Shown here piece after piece: positions 26,842-34,669 of a stretch of DNA of 64,000 bases. The DNA comes from Kitasatospora albolonga (GTDB lineage: Bacteria; Actinomycetota; Actinomycetes; Streptomycetales; Streptomycetaceae): the NCBI GenBank assembly GCA_002082585.1, contig CP020563.1, positions 1,110,001-1,174,000 on the forward strand. The letters run 5' to 3'. The position numbers and the translations under genes are program-made. Position 1 is the stretch's first letter, and each line of letters begins with the position of its first letter. Below the pieces are notes generated by a model. It was not told where the DNA came from. It did not search any database and saw only the letters and a program-made list of their open reading frames with translations.

Positions 26842-26903
26842 GTGCCGGCTCCCTCCGGTTCTCCTGCGCTGTTCGGAGCAGTGCTGGGACCGCTCCTCGC
26901 ACT

Positions 26904-26933
26904 GCATTCGTCGCAGGTGGCCGGAAGGATTGG
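26904..26933 (-). promoter_or_regulatory. SigK-type promoter of the FAD/fatty acid operon
   Basis: On the minus strand: CCAATCC (26933-26927), a 16-base spacer, CGAATGC (26910-26904). Transcription would begin near 26897, giving a leader of about 55 bases to the ATG at 26841. The boxes and spacing are the same as in the promoter before sigK. Confidence 0.72.
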
Positions 26934-26950
26934 TCGATGATCGGAACTAA

Positions 26951-26960
26951 CTCGATCGAG
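26951..26960. repeat. Central palindrome between divergent SigK-type promoters
   Basis: CTCGATCGAG is a perfect 10-base palindrome. It lies midway between the two divergent CCAATCC boxes (26927-26933 and 26978-26984), near the dyad axis of the whole divergent promoter. It could bind a dimeric regulator acting on both promoters. Confidence 0.4.
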
Positions 26961-26977
26961 TGAAGGACCCCGTCCGA

Positions 26978-27007
26978 CCAATCCGCCGGACGCCCCGCGC
27001 CGAATCC
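26978..27007 (+). promoter_or_regulatory. SigK-type promoter reading toward the fasciclin gene
   Basis: CCAATCC (26978-26984), a 16-base spacer, CGAATCC (27001-27007). It is divergent from the FAD-operon promoter. The first clear gene downstream is the fasciclin lipoprotein at 27549. This would give a leader of about 535 bases, or drive an unrecognised short transcript. Confidence 0.68.
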
Positions 27008-27548
27008 CTTGTGTGAGAGCAGATCGGAACACCTCGCGGACGGACGGGGCCCTCGGGCCCCGGCGGTCCCGCCCGGCGCGTGCCGTGATCGCCGCGCCCG
27101 GCGACCGGGCTGCCGGGCCCGGTGCCCGGTGCGCCGCCTCCTCGTCCACCGCGCCCCACGTGCACCGGCCGGCGCCGGTCACCGCGGTGGGCGGGGCGGG
27201 GCGGCGGTCCGCCGCGCCGGTGGTTCCGGTCTGCGATGCGGTCGGCGGCGGCAGCGCCACCCGGACGGCCGGGGAGCCGTCCGTGCGGTGCGCCGCCACC
27301 GGTCGGGGATCGCCGGACCGGCCGCAGGAGCGAGGCGGCTCCTGGTCGGACGGCCGGCTCCGGCACCGGGTCCGTCTCCCGCGTACCGCGTCCGTCTCCC
27401 GCGGCTGGGAGACGGACGCGGTACGGGGAACGCCGGAGCCCACCACGCCGTACCGGAGCCTCCTGCTCCGCCCCGCTCCCTCTCCCCGAAACACCGCTCG
27501 TCTCCTCTTCCCCCCGTTCACCTTCGATCTCGATCCAGGAGAAACACC
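27008..27548 (+). other. Long leader/intergenic region without a recognisable gene
   Basis: 541 bases separate the plus-strand SigK-type promoter from the fasciclin start. Open frames exist here, but they are Arg/Pro/Gly-rich with no family motif and no Shine-Dalgarno, typical of chance frames in GC-rich DNA. The notable content is the tandem 13-base repeat TCCGTCTCCCGCG (27371 and 27391) and the perfect 19-base hairpin at 27382-27425. A regulatory leader or small RNA is possible. Confidence 0.4.
27382..27425. repeat. Perfect 19-base inverted repeat in the fasciclin leader
   Basis: The arms 27382-27400 and 27407-27425 are exact reverse complements around a six-base loop GCGGCT. The left arm also contains the second copy of a 13-base direct repeat (TCCGTCTCCCGCG, first copy at 27371-27383). 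The left half can therefore pair with the right arm in two registers. No gene ends nearby, so it is not a simple terminator; the position suits an RNA leader structure. Confidence 0.75.
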
Positions 27549-28196
27549 ATGAAGACCCTCCGCTTCCGCCGCACCGCCGTCGCCGTGGCCACCGCCGCCG
27601 TGCTTCCGCTGGCCCTGACCGCCTGCTCCTCCGACGACTCCTCCAAGGACGCGGCAGCAGGCTCGACGCCCAGCGCCGCCGCCTCGACGAGCGCCTCGGC
27701 CGACGACTCCATGACCATGGACGAGCCGTTCGGTCCGGCATGTTCGTCGGTGCCGAAGGAAGGCGCGGGCTCGTTCGACGGCATGGCGAAGGACCCGGTC
27801 GCGACGGCCGCCTCGAACAATGAGGAGCTGTCGACGCTGGTGGCCGCCGTCCAGCAGGCCGGTCTGGTCGACACGCTGAACAACGCCGAGAACATCACCG
27901 TGTTCGCACCGACCAACGACGCGTTCGCGAAGATCCCGAAGGCCGACCTGGACGCGCTGCTGGCGGACAAGGCCGAGCTGACCAAGGTGCTCACCTACCA
28001 CGTGGTGGGCGAGAAGCTGACGCCGCAGCAGCTGGAGAAGGGCTCCTTCGACACTCTGGAGAAGAGCAAGCTGACGACGGCCGGTTCGGGCACGGAGTAC
28101 ACCGTGAACGACTCCTCGAAGGTCGTCTGCGGCAACGTCCCGACCGCCAACGCCACGGTCTACATCGTGGACTCGGTCCTGATGCCCCCGAAGTAA
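27549..28196 (+). CDS. Fasciclin-domain lipoprotein (MPT83-like)
   Basis: This 215-residue lipoprotein has a signal peptide ending in the lipobox LALTAC with Cys26. A Ser/Ala/Asp-rich stalk leads to one fasciclin (FAS1) domain from about residue 80: LVDTLNNAENITVFAPTNDAFAKIP, TKVLTYHVVGEKLTPQQL and the final ATVYIVDSVLMPP. FAS1 domains mediate adhesion or lipid binding at the cell surface. MPT70 and MPT83, the best known SigK targets in M. tuberculosis, have this same domain and MPT83 this same lipoprotein layout. The ATG at 27549 follows AGGAG (27537-27541). It fits as an envelope effector of the neighbouring sigK-rskA system. Confidence 0.92.
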   Translation: MKTLRFRRTAVAVATAAVLPLALTACSSDDSSKDAAAGSTPSAAASTSASADDSMTMDEPFGPACSSVPKEGAGSFDGMAKDPVATAASNNEELSTLVAAVQQAGLVDTLNNAENITVFAPTNDAFAKIPKADLDALLADKAELTKVLTYHVVGEKLTPQQLEKGSFDTLEKSKLTTAGSGTEYTVNDSSKVVCGNVPTANATVYIVDSVLMPPK

Positions 28197-28212
28197 CCGC
28201 CAGGGCGTGATG

Positions 28213-28248
28213 GGGCGGTGTGCCGCGACACCTCGCGGCACACCGCCC
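28213..28248 (+). terminator. Terminator after the fasciclin gene
   Basis: A perfect 15-base stem (28213-28227 with 28234-28248) over a 6-base loop begins 16 bases past the fasciclin stop and is followed by TT. Confidence 0.8.
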
Positions 28249-28420
28249 TTCGCCGTTCCGGACCGCTGGACCATGCCCTGCCCATGCCCGTGCCCATGCC
28301 TGGACAACGAGGCGCCCAAAACTACACATAAGGCTTAAATAAGAGCAGAATAGACATATGGGTGCCTGGCGCACACTCCGTACGGCGTCGGGGCCCGCCG
28401 GACCGAAGGAGACGAATCTC

Positions 28421-28870
28421 ATGAGCAACGTCTCGGACGCCAGGAGCACCGTCAGAGGCGACCTCTCAGGTCACCCTGACGCCTCCGAAATGCGCGCGCG
28501 GTACGACAAGGTGATGGGCGGCCGCGATGTGGCCCTGGTGGACGCGCCGGTGTTCCTCGTCGGCCTCTACTGCGCCGTCTCCCCGTGGGTGCTCCACTTC
28601 ACGGCCAGCCAGCCCGCCCTGGTGACGCACAACCTCGTGATGGGTATCGCCATCGCGGTACTGGCACTGGGCTTCACCGCGATGCCCGAGCGCATGTACG
28701 GCCTGAGCTGGGCGATGTGCGCGATCGGTGCGTGGATCATCGTGTCGACCTGGGTGGTCGGGAGCAGCCCGGACGCCGGAGTGGTGATCAACAACATCAT
28801 CGTCGGCGGACTGACGGTGCTGTTGGGCATGGTCTGCGCCGGAGCGGCCATGAGAAGCCGCAGCACCTGA
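28421..28870 (+). CDS. SPW repeat membrane protein
   Basis: This 149-residue protein has four hydrophobic segments in two pairs. It contains one clear SPW motif (VGLYCAVSPWVLHFT) and a degenerate second unit (IGAWIIVSTWVVG), typical of the bacterial SPW-repeat family (PF03779), whose function is unknown. The ATG at 28421 follows GAAGGAG (28405-28411) at normal spacing. A GTG/ATG start further upstream would add a leader without features. The AT-rich stretch 28319-28357 (TAAGGCTTAAATAAGAGCAGAATAG) is unusual for this genome and probably holds its promoter. It has no CCAATCC box, so it need not belong to the SigK set. Confidence 0.8.
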   Translation: MSNVSDARSTVRGDLSGHPDASEMRARYDKVMGGRDVALVDAPVFLVGLYCAVSPWVLHFTASQPALVTHNLVMGIAIAVLALGFTAMPERMYGLSWAMCAIGAWIIVSTWVVGSSPDAGVVINNIIVGGLTVLLGMVCAGAAMRSRST

Positions 28871-28903
28871 TTTCCACCTACCCCGACCCCGCTTTTCAGC
28901 CCG

Positions 28904-28985
28904 CCGGAGCCTGCTTTCCAGCCCCTCCGGCGTTTGAGGAGCGGGGTCCGGGGCGGAGCCCCGGTTTCGGGAAGGGGCGGGGCGG
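28904..28985. repeat. Streptomyces-type dispersed intergenic repeat
   Basis: The stretch around CCCTCCGGCGTTTGAGGAGCG and CCGGGGCGGAGCCCCGG (stem 28948-28954 with 28958-28964) resembles a short element I know to recur between genes in many Streptomyces chromosomes. It lies in the 222-base gap between the convergent SPW and helY genes and may also terminate transcription. Recognition is from memory; copy number cannot be tested here. Confidence 0.45.
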
Positions 28986-29092
28986 GGAGAAGGCCCGCCG
29001 CAGGCGCCGCCCACCCGCCCCCAGCCGGACACCTCCAGCCCGGCACGCTCACCCGCACCCAGCCGGACTCCCCACCGCGCCCCACCCCCGCG

Positions 29093-31930
29093 TCAGCCGA
29101 CAGAGCTGTACGCCACAACCCCCCGCAACACCGCATCAACCGCCTTCCGAGCATTACGCGCCACAGAACTCCCCCCACTCCCCTCCCGAGGAGCCGCCGC
29201 GGCCACCTGCCCCAGCACGTCGATCACCTGCTTGCACCACCGGACGAAGTCCCCCGCCGGCATCTCCGCCTCGCGCAGCACCTCGTCCAGCGAGCGCCCG
29301 GAGGCCCACATGTAGACCGCCCAGGCGAAGCCGAGATCGGGCTCGCGCTGCCCGACCCCCTCCGTCTGGTTGATCTTGAAGTCCTCCTCCAGGGCATCCA
29401 GCCGCCCCCAGATCCGCACCATCTCGCCCATGGCGAGCTTCGCCGGACCGGACGGCAGCTTGGGCGCGACCGCGTCGTCGGCCTGCCGCGCCTCGTACAC
29501 CAGCGCCGAGACGCACGCGGCCAGCTCGGCCGGGTTGAGCCCCTCCCACACGCCCTCCCGCAGACACTCGCTGGCGAGCAGGTCCAGCTCACCGTAGAGC
29601 CGGGCGAGCCGTCGGCCGTTCTCCGTGACCTCGTTGCCCCGGAGGTAGTCCAGCTCGGTCAGGAGCGCGACGATCCGGTCGAAGGTCCGGGCGATCGTGT
29701 TGGTGCGGCCCTTGATCCGGCTCTCCAGCTGCCGGGTGTCCCGCTGGAGCCGGTGGTAGCGCTCGGCCCACCGCGCGTGGTCCTCACGCTCGTCGCACCC
29801 GTGGCAGGGGTGGGCGCGCAGCTCGGCCCGCAGCCGGGCGATCTCGCGGTCGTCGGCAGCCGGTGCCCGCCCCTTGCGGTGCCGGTCGGGCACGATGTGC
29901 CCGGCCTTCGTCCGCAGCGCGGAGGCCAGATCGCGCCGGGACTGCGGGGAGCGCGGGTTGAACGACTTCGGGACCCGCATCCGGTCCAGCGCCTCCACCG
30001 GCACCGGGAAGTCCATCGAGGCCAGCCGCTTGACCTGCCGCTCGGCGGTCAGCACCAGCGGGCGCGGGCCGTCGTGGTGGTCGAACCCACGGTGTCCGTT
30101 GGCCCGCCCGGCAGGCAGACCGGGGTCGAGCACCAGGGCCAGCCCGGCGAACTTCCCCGTCGGCACATGGATGACATCGCCCGGCTTCAGCTTCTCCAGC
30201 GAGGTGGCCGCCGCCGCGCGCCGCTGTGCCGCGCCCTGTTTGGCGAGCTCCGTCTCCCGGTCCTTGAGGTCGCGCCGGAGGCGCGCGTACTCCTCGAAGT
30301 CACCGAGGTGGCAGGTCATGCCCTCCTTGTAGCCCTCCAGCCCCTCCTCGTTGCGCTGCACCTGCCGCGAGATCCCGACCACCGACTTGTCGGCCTGGAA
30401 CTGGGCGAACGAGGTCTCCAGCAGCTCCCGCGACCGGTGCCGCCCGAACTGCTGCACCAGGTTGACGGCCATGTTGTAGGAGGGGCGGAAGCTGGAGCGC
30501 AGCGGATACGTACGCGTCCCCGCGAGCCCGGCCAGGGCCGTCGGGTCCATGCCGCGCTGCCAGAGGACGACCGCGTGGCCCTCGACGTCGATGCCGCGCC
30601 GCCCGGCCCGGCCGGTGAGCTGGGTGTACTCGCCGGGGGTGATGTCGGCGTGCTGCTCGCCGTTCCACTTGACGAGCTTCTCCAGGACCACCGAGCGCGC
30701 GGGCATGTTGATGCCGAGCGCGAGGGTCTCGGTGGCGAAGACCGCCTTCACCAGGCCCCGTACGAACAGCTCCTCGACGACCTCCTTGAACGTCGGCAGC
30801 ATGCCCGCGTGGTGCGCGGCGATGCCCCGCTCCAGTCCTTCGAGCCACTCGTAGTACCCCAGGACGTGCAGGTCCTCGCCGGGGATGGAGGCGGTCCGCT
30901 CCTCGACGATCTCGCGCACCAGCCGACGCTTGTCCTCGTCGTTGAGCCGGAGTCCGGCGTACAGACACTGCTGTACGGCGGCCTCGCAGCCGGCCCGGCT
31001 GAAGATGAACGTGATCGCGGGGAGCAGCCCCTCGTTGTCCAGCCGCTCGATGACCTCGGGCCTGCCGGGCGTCCAGATCCGGCTGCGCTGGCGCCGCTCG
31101 CGCTCGCGGTCGGCCTCGCGGACCATCTTGCCCCGGCGGCGGTCGCGGGGGTTGTACCCCTGCTGGTTCTCCGTCCGGGCGAGCCGGACCAGGTCGGGGT
31201 TGACCTCGCGGCGTCCGGCGCCCCGGCCGCCGTGGTCGGTGGCCTCCTCGAAGAGGTCGTACATCTTGCGTCCGGCCATGACGTGCTGCCAGAGCGGCAC
31301 CGGCCGGTGCTCGGAGACGATCACCTCGGTGTCGCCGCGCACGGTGTCCAGCCAGTCGCCGAACTCCTCCGCGTTGGAGACGGTCGCCGAGAGGGACACC
31401 AGGGTGACCGACTCCGGGAGGTGGATGATCACTTCCTCCCACACCGCGCCCCGGAAGCGGTCGGAGAGGTAGTGGACCTCGTCCATGACGACATAGCCGA
31501 GGCCGGAGAGCGACTGCGAGCCCGCGTACAGCATGTTCCGCAGGACCTCGGTGGTCATGACGACCACGGGTGCCTCGGAGTTGACGCTGTTGTCACCGGT
31601 CAGCAGGCCGACCTTGTCGGTGCCGTACCGCTTGACGAGGTCGGCGAACTTCTGGTTGGAGAGCGCCTTGATCGGCGTGGTGTAGAAGCATTTGCGGCCC
31701 TGCTCCAGGGCCAGGTGCACCGCGAACTCGCCGACGATCGTCTTGCCCGACCCCGTCGGGGCCGCGACCAGCACCCCCTTGCCCGCTTCCAGGGCCTGGC
31801 ATGCCTCGATCTGGAACGGGTCCAGTCCGAATTCGTACATCTCCCGGAAGGGCCCGAGGGCCGTCGCCATCTCGGCCGCGCGGGCGCGGGATGCCTGGTA
31901 TCGCTCAGCTGGTGAGAGGTCCTCTGTCAT
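29093..31930 (-). CDS. helY: DEAD/DExH-box helicase HelY (Ski2/Mtr4-like)
   Basis: This 945-residue superfamily II helicase has Walker A AAPTGSGKT at about 57-64, the TTPIKALSNQKF motif Ia, DEVH in MDEVHYLSDRF, VSLSATVSN and motif VI QLTGRAGRRGID. After the helicase core come the arch-like middle part and the C-terminal DSHCT domain (LASECLREGVWEGLNPAELAACVSALVYE). It should unwind structured RNA or RNA-DNA for processing or turnover. The ATG at 31930 gives the conserved MTEDLSPAERYQASRAR. A GTG at 31963 would add eleven unlikely residues. It is the last gene of the pafBC-tatAC-helY block that is also conserved in mycobacteria. Confidence 0.92.
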   Translation of the reverse strand: MTEDLSPAERYQASRARAAEMATALGPFREMYEFGLDPFQIEACQALEAGKGVLVAAPTGSGKTIVGEFAVHLALEQGRKCFYTTPIKALSNQKFADLVKRYGTDKVGLLTGDNSVNSEAPVVVMTTEVLRNMLYAGSQSLSGLGYVVMDEVHYLSDRFRGAVWEEVIIHLPESVTLVSLSATVSNAEEFGDWLDTVRGDTEVIVSEHRPVPLWQHVMAGRKMYDLFEEATDHGGRGAGRREVNPDLVRLARTENQQGYNPRDRRRGKMVREADRERERRQRSRIWTPGRPEVIERLDNEGLLPAITFIFSRAGCEAAVQQCLYAGLRLNDEDKRRLVREIVEERTASIPGEDLHVLGYYEWLEGLERGIAAHHAGMLPTFKEVVEELFVRGLVKAVFATETLALGINMPARSVVLEKLVKWNGEQHADITPGEYTQLTGRAGRRGIDVEGHAVVLWQRGMDPTALAGLAGTRTYPLRSSFRPSYNMAVNLVQQFGRHRSRELLETSFAQFQADKSVVGISRQVQRNEEGLEGYKEGMTCHLGDFEEYARLRRDLKDRETELAKQGAAQRRAAAATSLEKLKPGDVIHVPTGKFAGLALVLDPGLPAGRANGHRGFDHHDGPRPLVLTAERQVKRLASMDFPVPVEALDRMRVPKSFNPRSPQSRRDLASALRTKAGHIVPDRHRKGRAPAADDREIARLRAELRAHPCHGCDEREDHARWAERYHRLQRDTRQLESRIKGRTNTIARTFDRIVALLTELDYLRGNEVTENGRRLARLYGELDLLASECLREGVWEGLNPAELAACVSALVYEARQADDAVAPKLPSGPAKLAMGEMVRIWGRLDALEEDFKINQTEGVGQREPDLGFAWAVYMWASGRSLDEVLREAEMPAGDFVRWCKQVIDVLGQVAAAAPREGSGGSSVARNARKAVDAVLRGVVAYSSVG

Positions 31931-31993
31931 CTTGGCTACGAGCCTACCCGCCACCTCTGACACTCAGCCCGATCTTTAAATCCCCTTGATCCG

Positions 31994-32884
31994 TCACCCC
32001 GCCAGCACCCGCACCGCCCCCGGCACACAGGTCGCGGTGAGCGGCAGCGCGCCCAGTGGTTCGCCGTCCGCGTACGCCGTGACACCGGCCGCCGCCAGCT
32101 CGATCGAGGCGACCCGGTGCGTGGTGACGGCGGGGTGGCTCAGATGCGTGCCCTTGTAGACCCTCGGGAACACCTTGAGGAGGGTGGTCCGGGAGCACTC
32201 CCCCACCACGGTCACGTCGAAGAGGCCGTCGTCCATCTCCGCGTCGGCGCAGATCCGCATGCCCCCGCCGTACGTGGTGCCGTTGCCCACCGCGATGAGG
32301 GTCGCCTCGATCTCCCTGGCCTCTCCCCCGTCGAGCCGGATGCGGTACGGGACCGGGGCGAAGGCGGCCAGTTCGGCGAGGATCGCCAGGTCGTACTTGA
32401 ACCGGCCGCCGACGAGGCGCATCCGGTTGCCCCGGTCGTTGACCCGCGAGTCGAACCCGGAGGCGAGCACCGTCCCGAACCACCGCTCCCCGACCCGCCC
32501 GAGGTCGATGTCCCGGTGGCGCCCCTCCTTCAGCGCCCGCCCGGCCAGCGCTCCGGCGGCGGCCGGGTCGCGGATCGGCAGGCCCAGCGCGCGGGCGAAG
32601 TCGTTGCCGGTGCCGACGGCGACGACGCCCAGCGGCGTGCCCGTCCCCGCGACGGCCTGGAGGGCGAGGGACGCCAGCCCGTCCCCGCCCACGGCTATCA
32701 GCGCCCCGGTCCCCGCCGCCACGGCCTCCCGGGCCCGGCGCAGCGCGTCCCCGGCGTCCTCCCCGAGGACCGTACGGACGGAGAATCCGGCGTCCCGCAA
32801 CGCGGAAGCGGCCGGCTGCGCGGCGTGCGCGCCCCGGCCGCGTCCCGCGGTGGGATTGACGAAGAGGGTGATCTCGCTGGTCAC
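31994..32884 (-). CDS. Diacylglycerol kinase family lipid kinase
   Basis: The 296-residue protein has the DagK/YegS-type catalytic domain: FVNPTAGRGRG at the start, the glycine loop LIAVGGDGLASLALQAV and VVAVGTGNDFARALGLP. Substrates in this family include diacylglycerol, returning it to phosphatidic acid, and related lipids. It lies between helY and tatC, 63 bases before helY and 18 after tatC. It is thus probably part of the same transcript. The mycobacterial locus lacks it at this place. GTG start. Confidence 0.88.
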   Translation of the reverse strand: MTSEITLFVNPTAGRGRGAHAAQPAASALRDAGFSVRTVLGEDAGDALRRAREAVAAGTGALIAVGGDGLASLALQAVAGTGTPLGVVAVGTGNDFARALGLPIRDPAAAGALAGRALKEGRHRDIDLGRVGERWFGTVLASGFDSRVNDRGNRMRLVGGRFKYDLAILAELAAFAPVPYRIRLDGGEAREIEATLIAVGNGTTYGGGMRICADAEMDDGLFDVTVVGECSRTTLLKVFPRVYKGTHLSHPAVTTHRVASIELAAAGVTAYADGEPLGALPLTATCVPGAVRVLAG

Positions 32885-32902
32885 CCGCCGGACCTTACAA
32901 GT

Positions 32903-33868
32903 TCAGGTGATGTCGTCGTAACCGTTGAGGCGGTGCGAACGGGAGCCGTCGCTCTCGCCGGACGCCTGACCCGGCAGGGCCCTGCGCGGGTCGGTCACCG
33001 GCTCGACCCCGCCGACCGGTTCGGGGGTCAGGTCGAGGTGCGATGCCTCGTCGTCGCTCAGCTCGGCGTCGGGGTTCCTGCGGTTGCGGCGCTTGTCGTT
33101 GAGCAGGGAGAAGCCGACGGCGATGAAGTAGAGGAGCGCGAGCGGTCCGGCCAGCAGCAGCATGGAGAGGGGCTCGCCGCCGGGGGTGGCGATGGCGGCG
33201 AAGGCGGTGAGGCCGACGATCATGCCGCGCCACCACTTGAGCATGCGGGAGCCGGAGAGGACCCCGGTCATATTGAGGGCGACGAGCAGCAGCGGCAGCT
33301 CGAAGGCGAGACCGAAGACGATCACCATGCGGGTGATCAGATCGAGGAAGTCGTCGAGCGGCAGCAGGTTGGTCACATGCTGCGGGGTGAAGCCGAGCAT
33401 GATCTCGGCCGTCTGCGGCAGGATCGCGTACGCGAGGTAGGCCCCGGCGGTGAACAGCGGGACGCCCGCGGCAACGAAGGCCAGGGAGTACCGCTTCTCC
33501 TTCCGGTGGAGCCCGGGGGCGACGAAGGCCCAGAGCTGGTAGAGCCAGACGGGCGTGGCGAGCAGGACGCCCGCCATGAGGGACACCTTCAGCGCGATGG
33601 TGAAGGGCGAGAGCAGACCGTTGGTGGTCATCTCCGCGCAGGGGCGGCCGTTGACCATCGTGTCCATGCCGTTCTTGCAGCCGACCGAGTCGAGGATCGG
33701 CTTCATCAGGAACTCGAAGATCTCCCGGTAGAAGAAGGCGGACGCGACAATGGCGATCACGACCGCCAGCACGGACTTCAGCAGACGGTTACGCAGCTCA
33801 CGCAGGTGATCGAGGAGGGGCATCCGCCCCTCTGCGTCCTTCTCCTGCTTGCGGGCAGACTTGAGCAA
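32903..33868 (-). CDS. tatC: Sec-independent translocase subunit TatC
   Basis: This 321-residue protein has six hydrophobic helices. The conserved cytoplasmic start MPLLDHLRELRNRLLKS contains the E/L/R pattern that reads the twin-arginine signal. FTPQHVTNLLPLDDFLDLITRMVIVFGLAFELPLL is also typical. A hydrophilic tail of about 65 residues after the last helix is longer than in E. coli. With TatA (48 bases upstream) it exports folded proteins carrying RR signals. The TTG at 33868 (LKSARKQEK) is preceded by a weak GAGGGAAG; a shorter start at MPLLDHL would also keep all domains. Confidence 0.93.
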   Translation of the reverse strand: MLKSARKQEKDAEGRMPLLDHLRELRNRLLKSVLAVVIAIVASAFFYREIFEFLMKPILDSVGCKNGMDTMVNGRPCAEMTTNGLLSPFTIALKVSLMAGVLLATPVWLYQLWAFVAPGLHRKEKRYSLAFVAAGVPLFTAGAYLAYAILPQTAEIMLGFTPQHVTNLLPLDDFLDLITRMVIVFGLAFELPLLLVALNMTGVLSGSRMLKWWRGMIVGLTAFAAIATPGGEPLSMLLLAGPLALLYFIAVGFSLLNDKRRNRRNPDAELSDDEASHLDLTPEPVGGVEPVTDPRRALPGQASGESDGSRSHRLNGYDDIT

Positions 33869-33916
33869 CCCACTTCCCTCGTCTCGTGCGGCGGCTGTCG
33901 GCGGAGCGTGCGGCGG

Positions 33917-34210
33917 TCAGCTCTGGGTGGGCTTGGGCTCGTTGACCGGGCGGGAGCTGGTGACGTCTCCCGGGGCGGCCTGGATGGTGCGGGCGGTGGT
34001 GGACTGCGGAGGGGCCGGGTCCGCGACGGTCTCCGTCGTGGGCGTGGCGGTCGCCGCGTCGTCCTTCTTCATCGCCTTGGCCTCGCTCTTGAGGATGCGG
34101 GCCGACTTGCCGAGCGAGCGCGCCATGTCGGGAAGCTTCTTGGCACCGAAGAGCAGCAGGATGACAGCGATGATCAGAACGATCTCGAGGGGCTTCAGAT
34201 TGCCGATCAT
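33917..34210 (-). CDS. tatA: Sec-independent translocase subunit TatA
   Basis: This 97-residue protein has one N-terminal transmembrane helix ([18 protein letters not shown]), the hinge and the amphipathic helix ([25 protein letters not shown]), then a disordered acidic/Pro/Thr tail. TatA forms the pore ring around TatC. GAAGGAAG lies just before the ATG at 34210. It is followed directly by tatC. Confidence 0.93.
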   Translation of the reverse strand: MIGNLKPLEIVLIIAVILLLFGAKKLPDMARSLGKSARILKSEAKAMKKDDAATATPTTETVADPAPPQSTTARTIQAAPGDVTSSRPVNEPKPTQS

Positions 34211-34403
34211 GTGCGACTTCCTTCTCACTGAGGCGGCTGGTGGGTGGGCTCGCTACCCGTTCGACCGGGCAGGTGTCCGATCGTTGCGCTTGCCAGCGAT
34301 CGTAACCCCCGGGAGTAAACGTGAGGCAATGCCCGTGCGTACTCCCGATTGCGGCCCCCGCCCTTCCTTCCCGGGCCGACCCTTGAAGCGTACCCCTCCG
34401 TCA

Positions 34404-34426
34404 CTCCGGGGCAGCAGGCCCCGGGG
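34404..34426 (-). terminator. Hairpin after the small membrane protein gene
   Basis: CCGGGGC (34406-34412) pairs with GCCCCGG (34418-34424) over a five-base loop and extends by a C-G and a wobble pair. It begins six bases past the stop of the 65-residue protein gene and lies 200 bases ahead of tatA, so it could separate the tat genes from the paf genes. Confidence 0.45.
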
Positions 34427-34430
34427 TGCG

Positions 34431-34628
34431 TCACCGCAGGCTGTCGCCGGTGGCCGCGAGGCGGGTCGCCGCCCGTTCGAGGTCCTCGGAGGCCCGGTTG
34501 ATCCGCTCGGTGGTGGTGGCGACCTGGCGGCCGAGGCGCTGGGCCTCGACGAAGACCTTGATGCCGAGTACGCCGAGGACGGCGACCCCCAGGAAACCCA
34601 GGGCGATGGCGAGCATGGGCCAGAACAT
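34431..34628 (-). CDS. Small membrane protein, unknown function
   Basis: This 65-residue protein has one N-terminal transmembrane helix (MLAIALGFLGVAVLGVLGIKVFV) followed by a heptad-like helix (LGRQVATTTERINRASEDLERAATRLAATGDSL). The helix looks like a short coiled coil on the cytoplasmic side. The layout resembles DUF948-type proteins but is shorter. It sits between pafC and tatA with the zinc-ribbon gene 41 bases upstream. Coding is supported by codon bias and clean topology. Confidence 0.65.
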   Translation of the reverse strand: MFWPMLAIALGFLGVAVLGVLGIKVFVEAQRLGRQVATTTERINRASEDLERAATRLAATGDSLR

Positions 34629-34669
34629 GCGGCGGTGCCTCTTCCTACGGGGCTGCGGAGCTACGGGTG

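Noticed and set aside
27013..27552. Possible 179-codon gene between the SigK-type promoter and the fasciclin gene
   Set aside because: Composition is Arg/Pro/Gly/Ser like a random GC-rich frame, there is no Shine-Dalgarno, and two other frames are equally open.
28358..28420. Upstream start for the SPW protein adding about 21 residues
   Set aside because: The ATG at 28421 has a good GAAGGAG at normal spacing, and the added leader carries no feature.
28934..31915. Long plus-strand open frame opposite helY
   Set aside because: Antisense shadow of a clear helicase gene; no start signal and no family motif.
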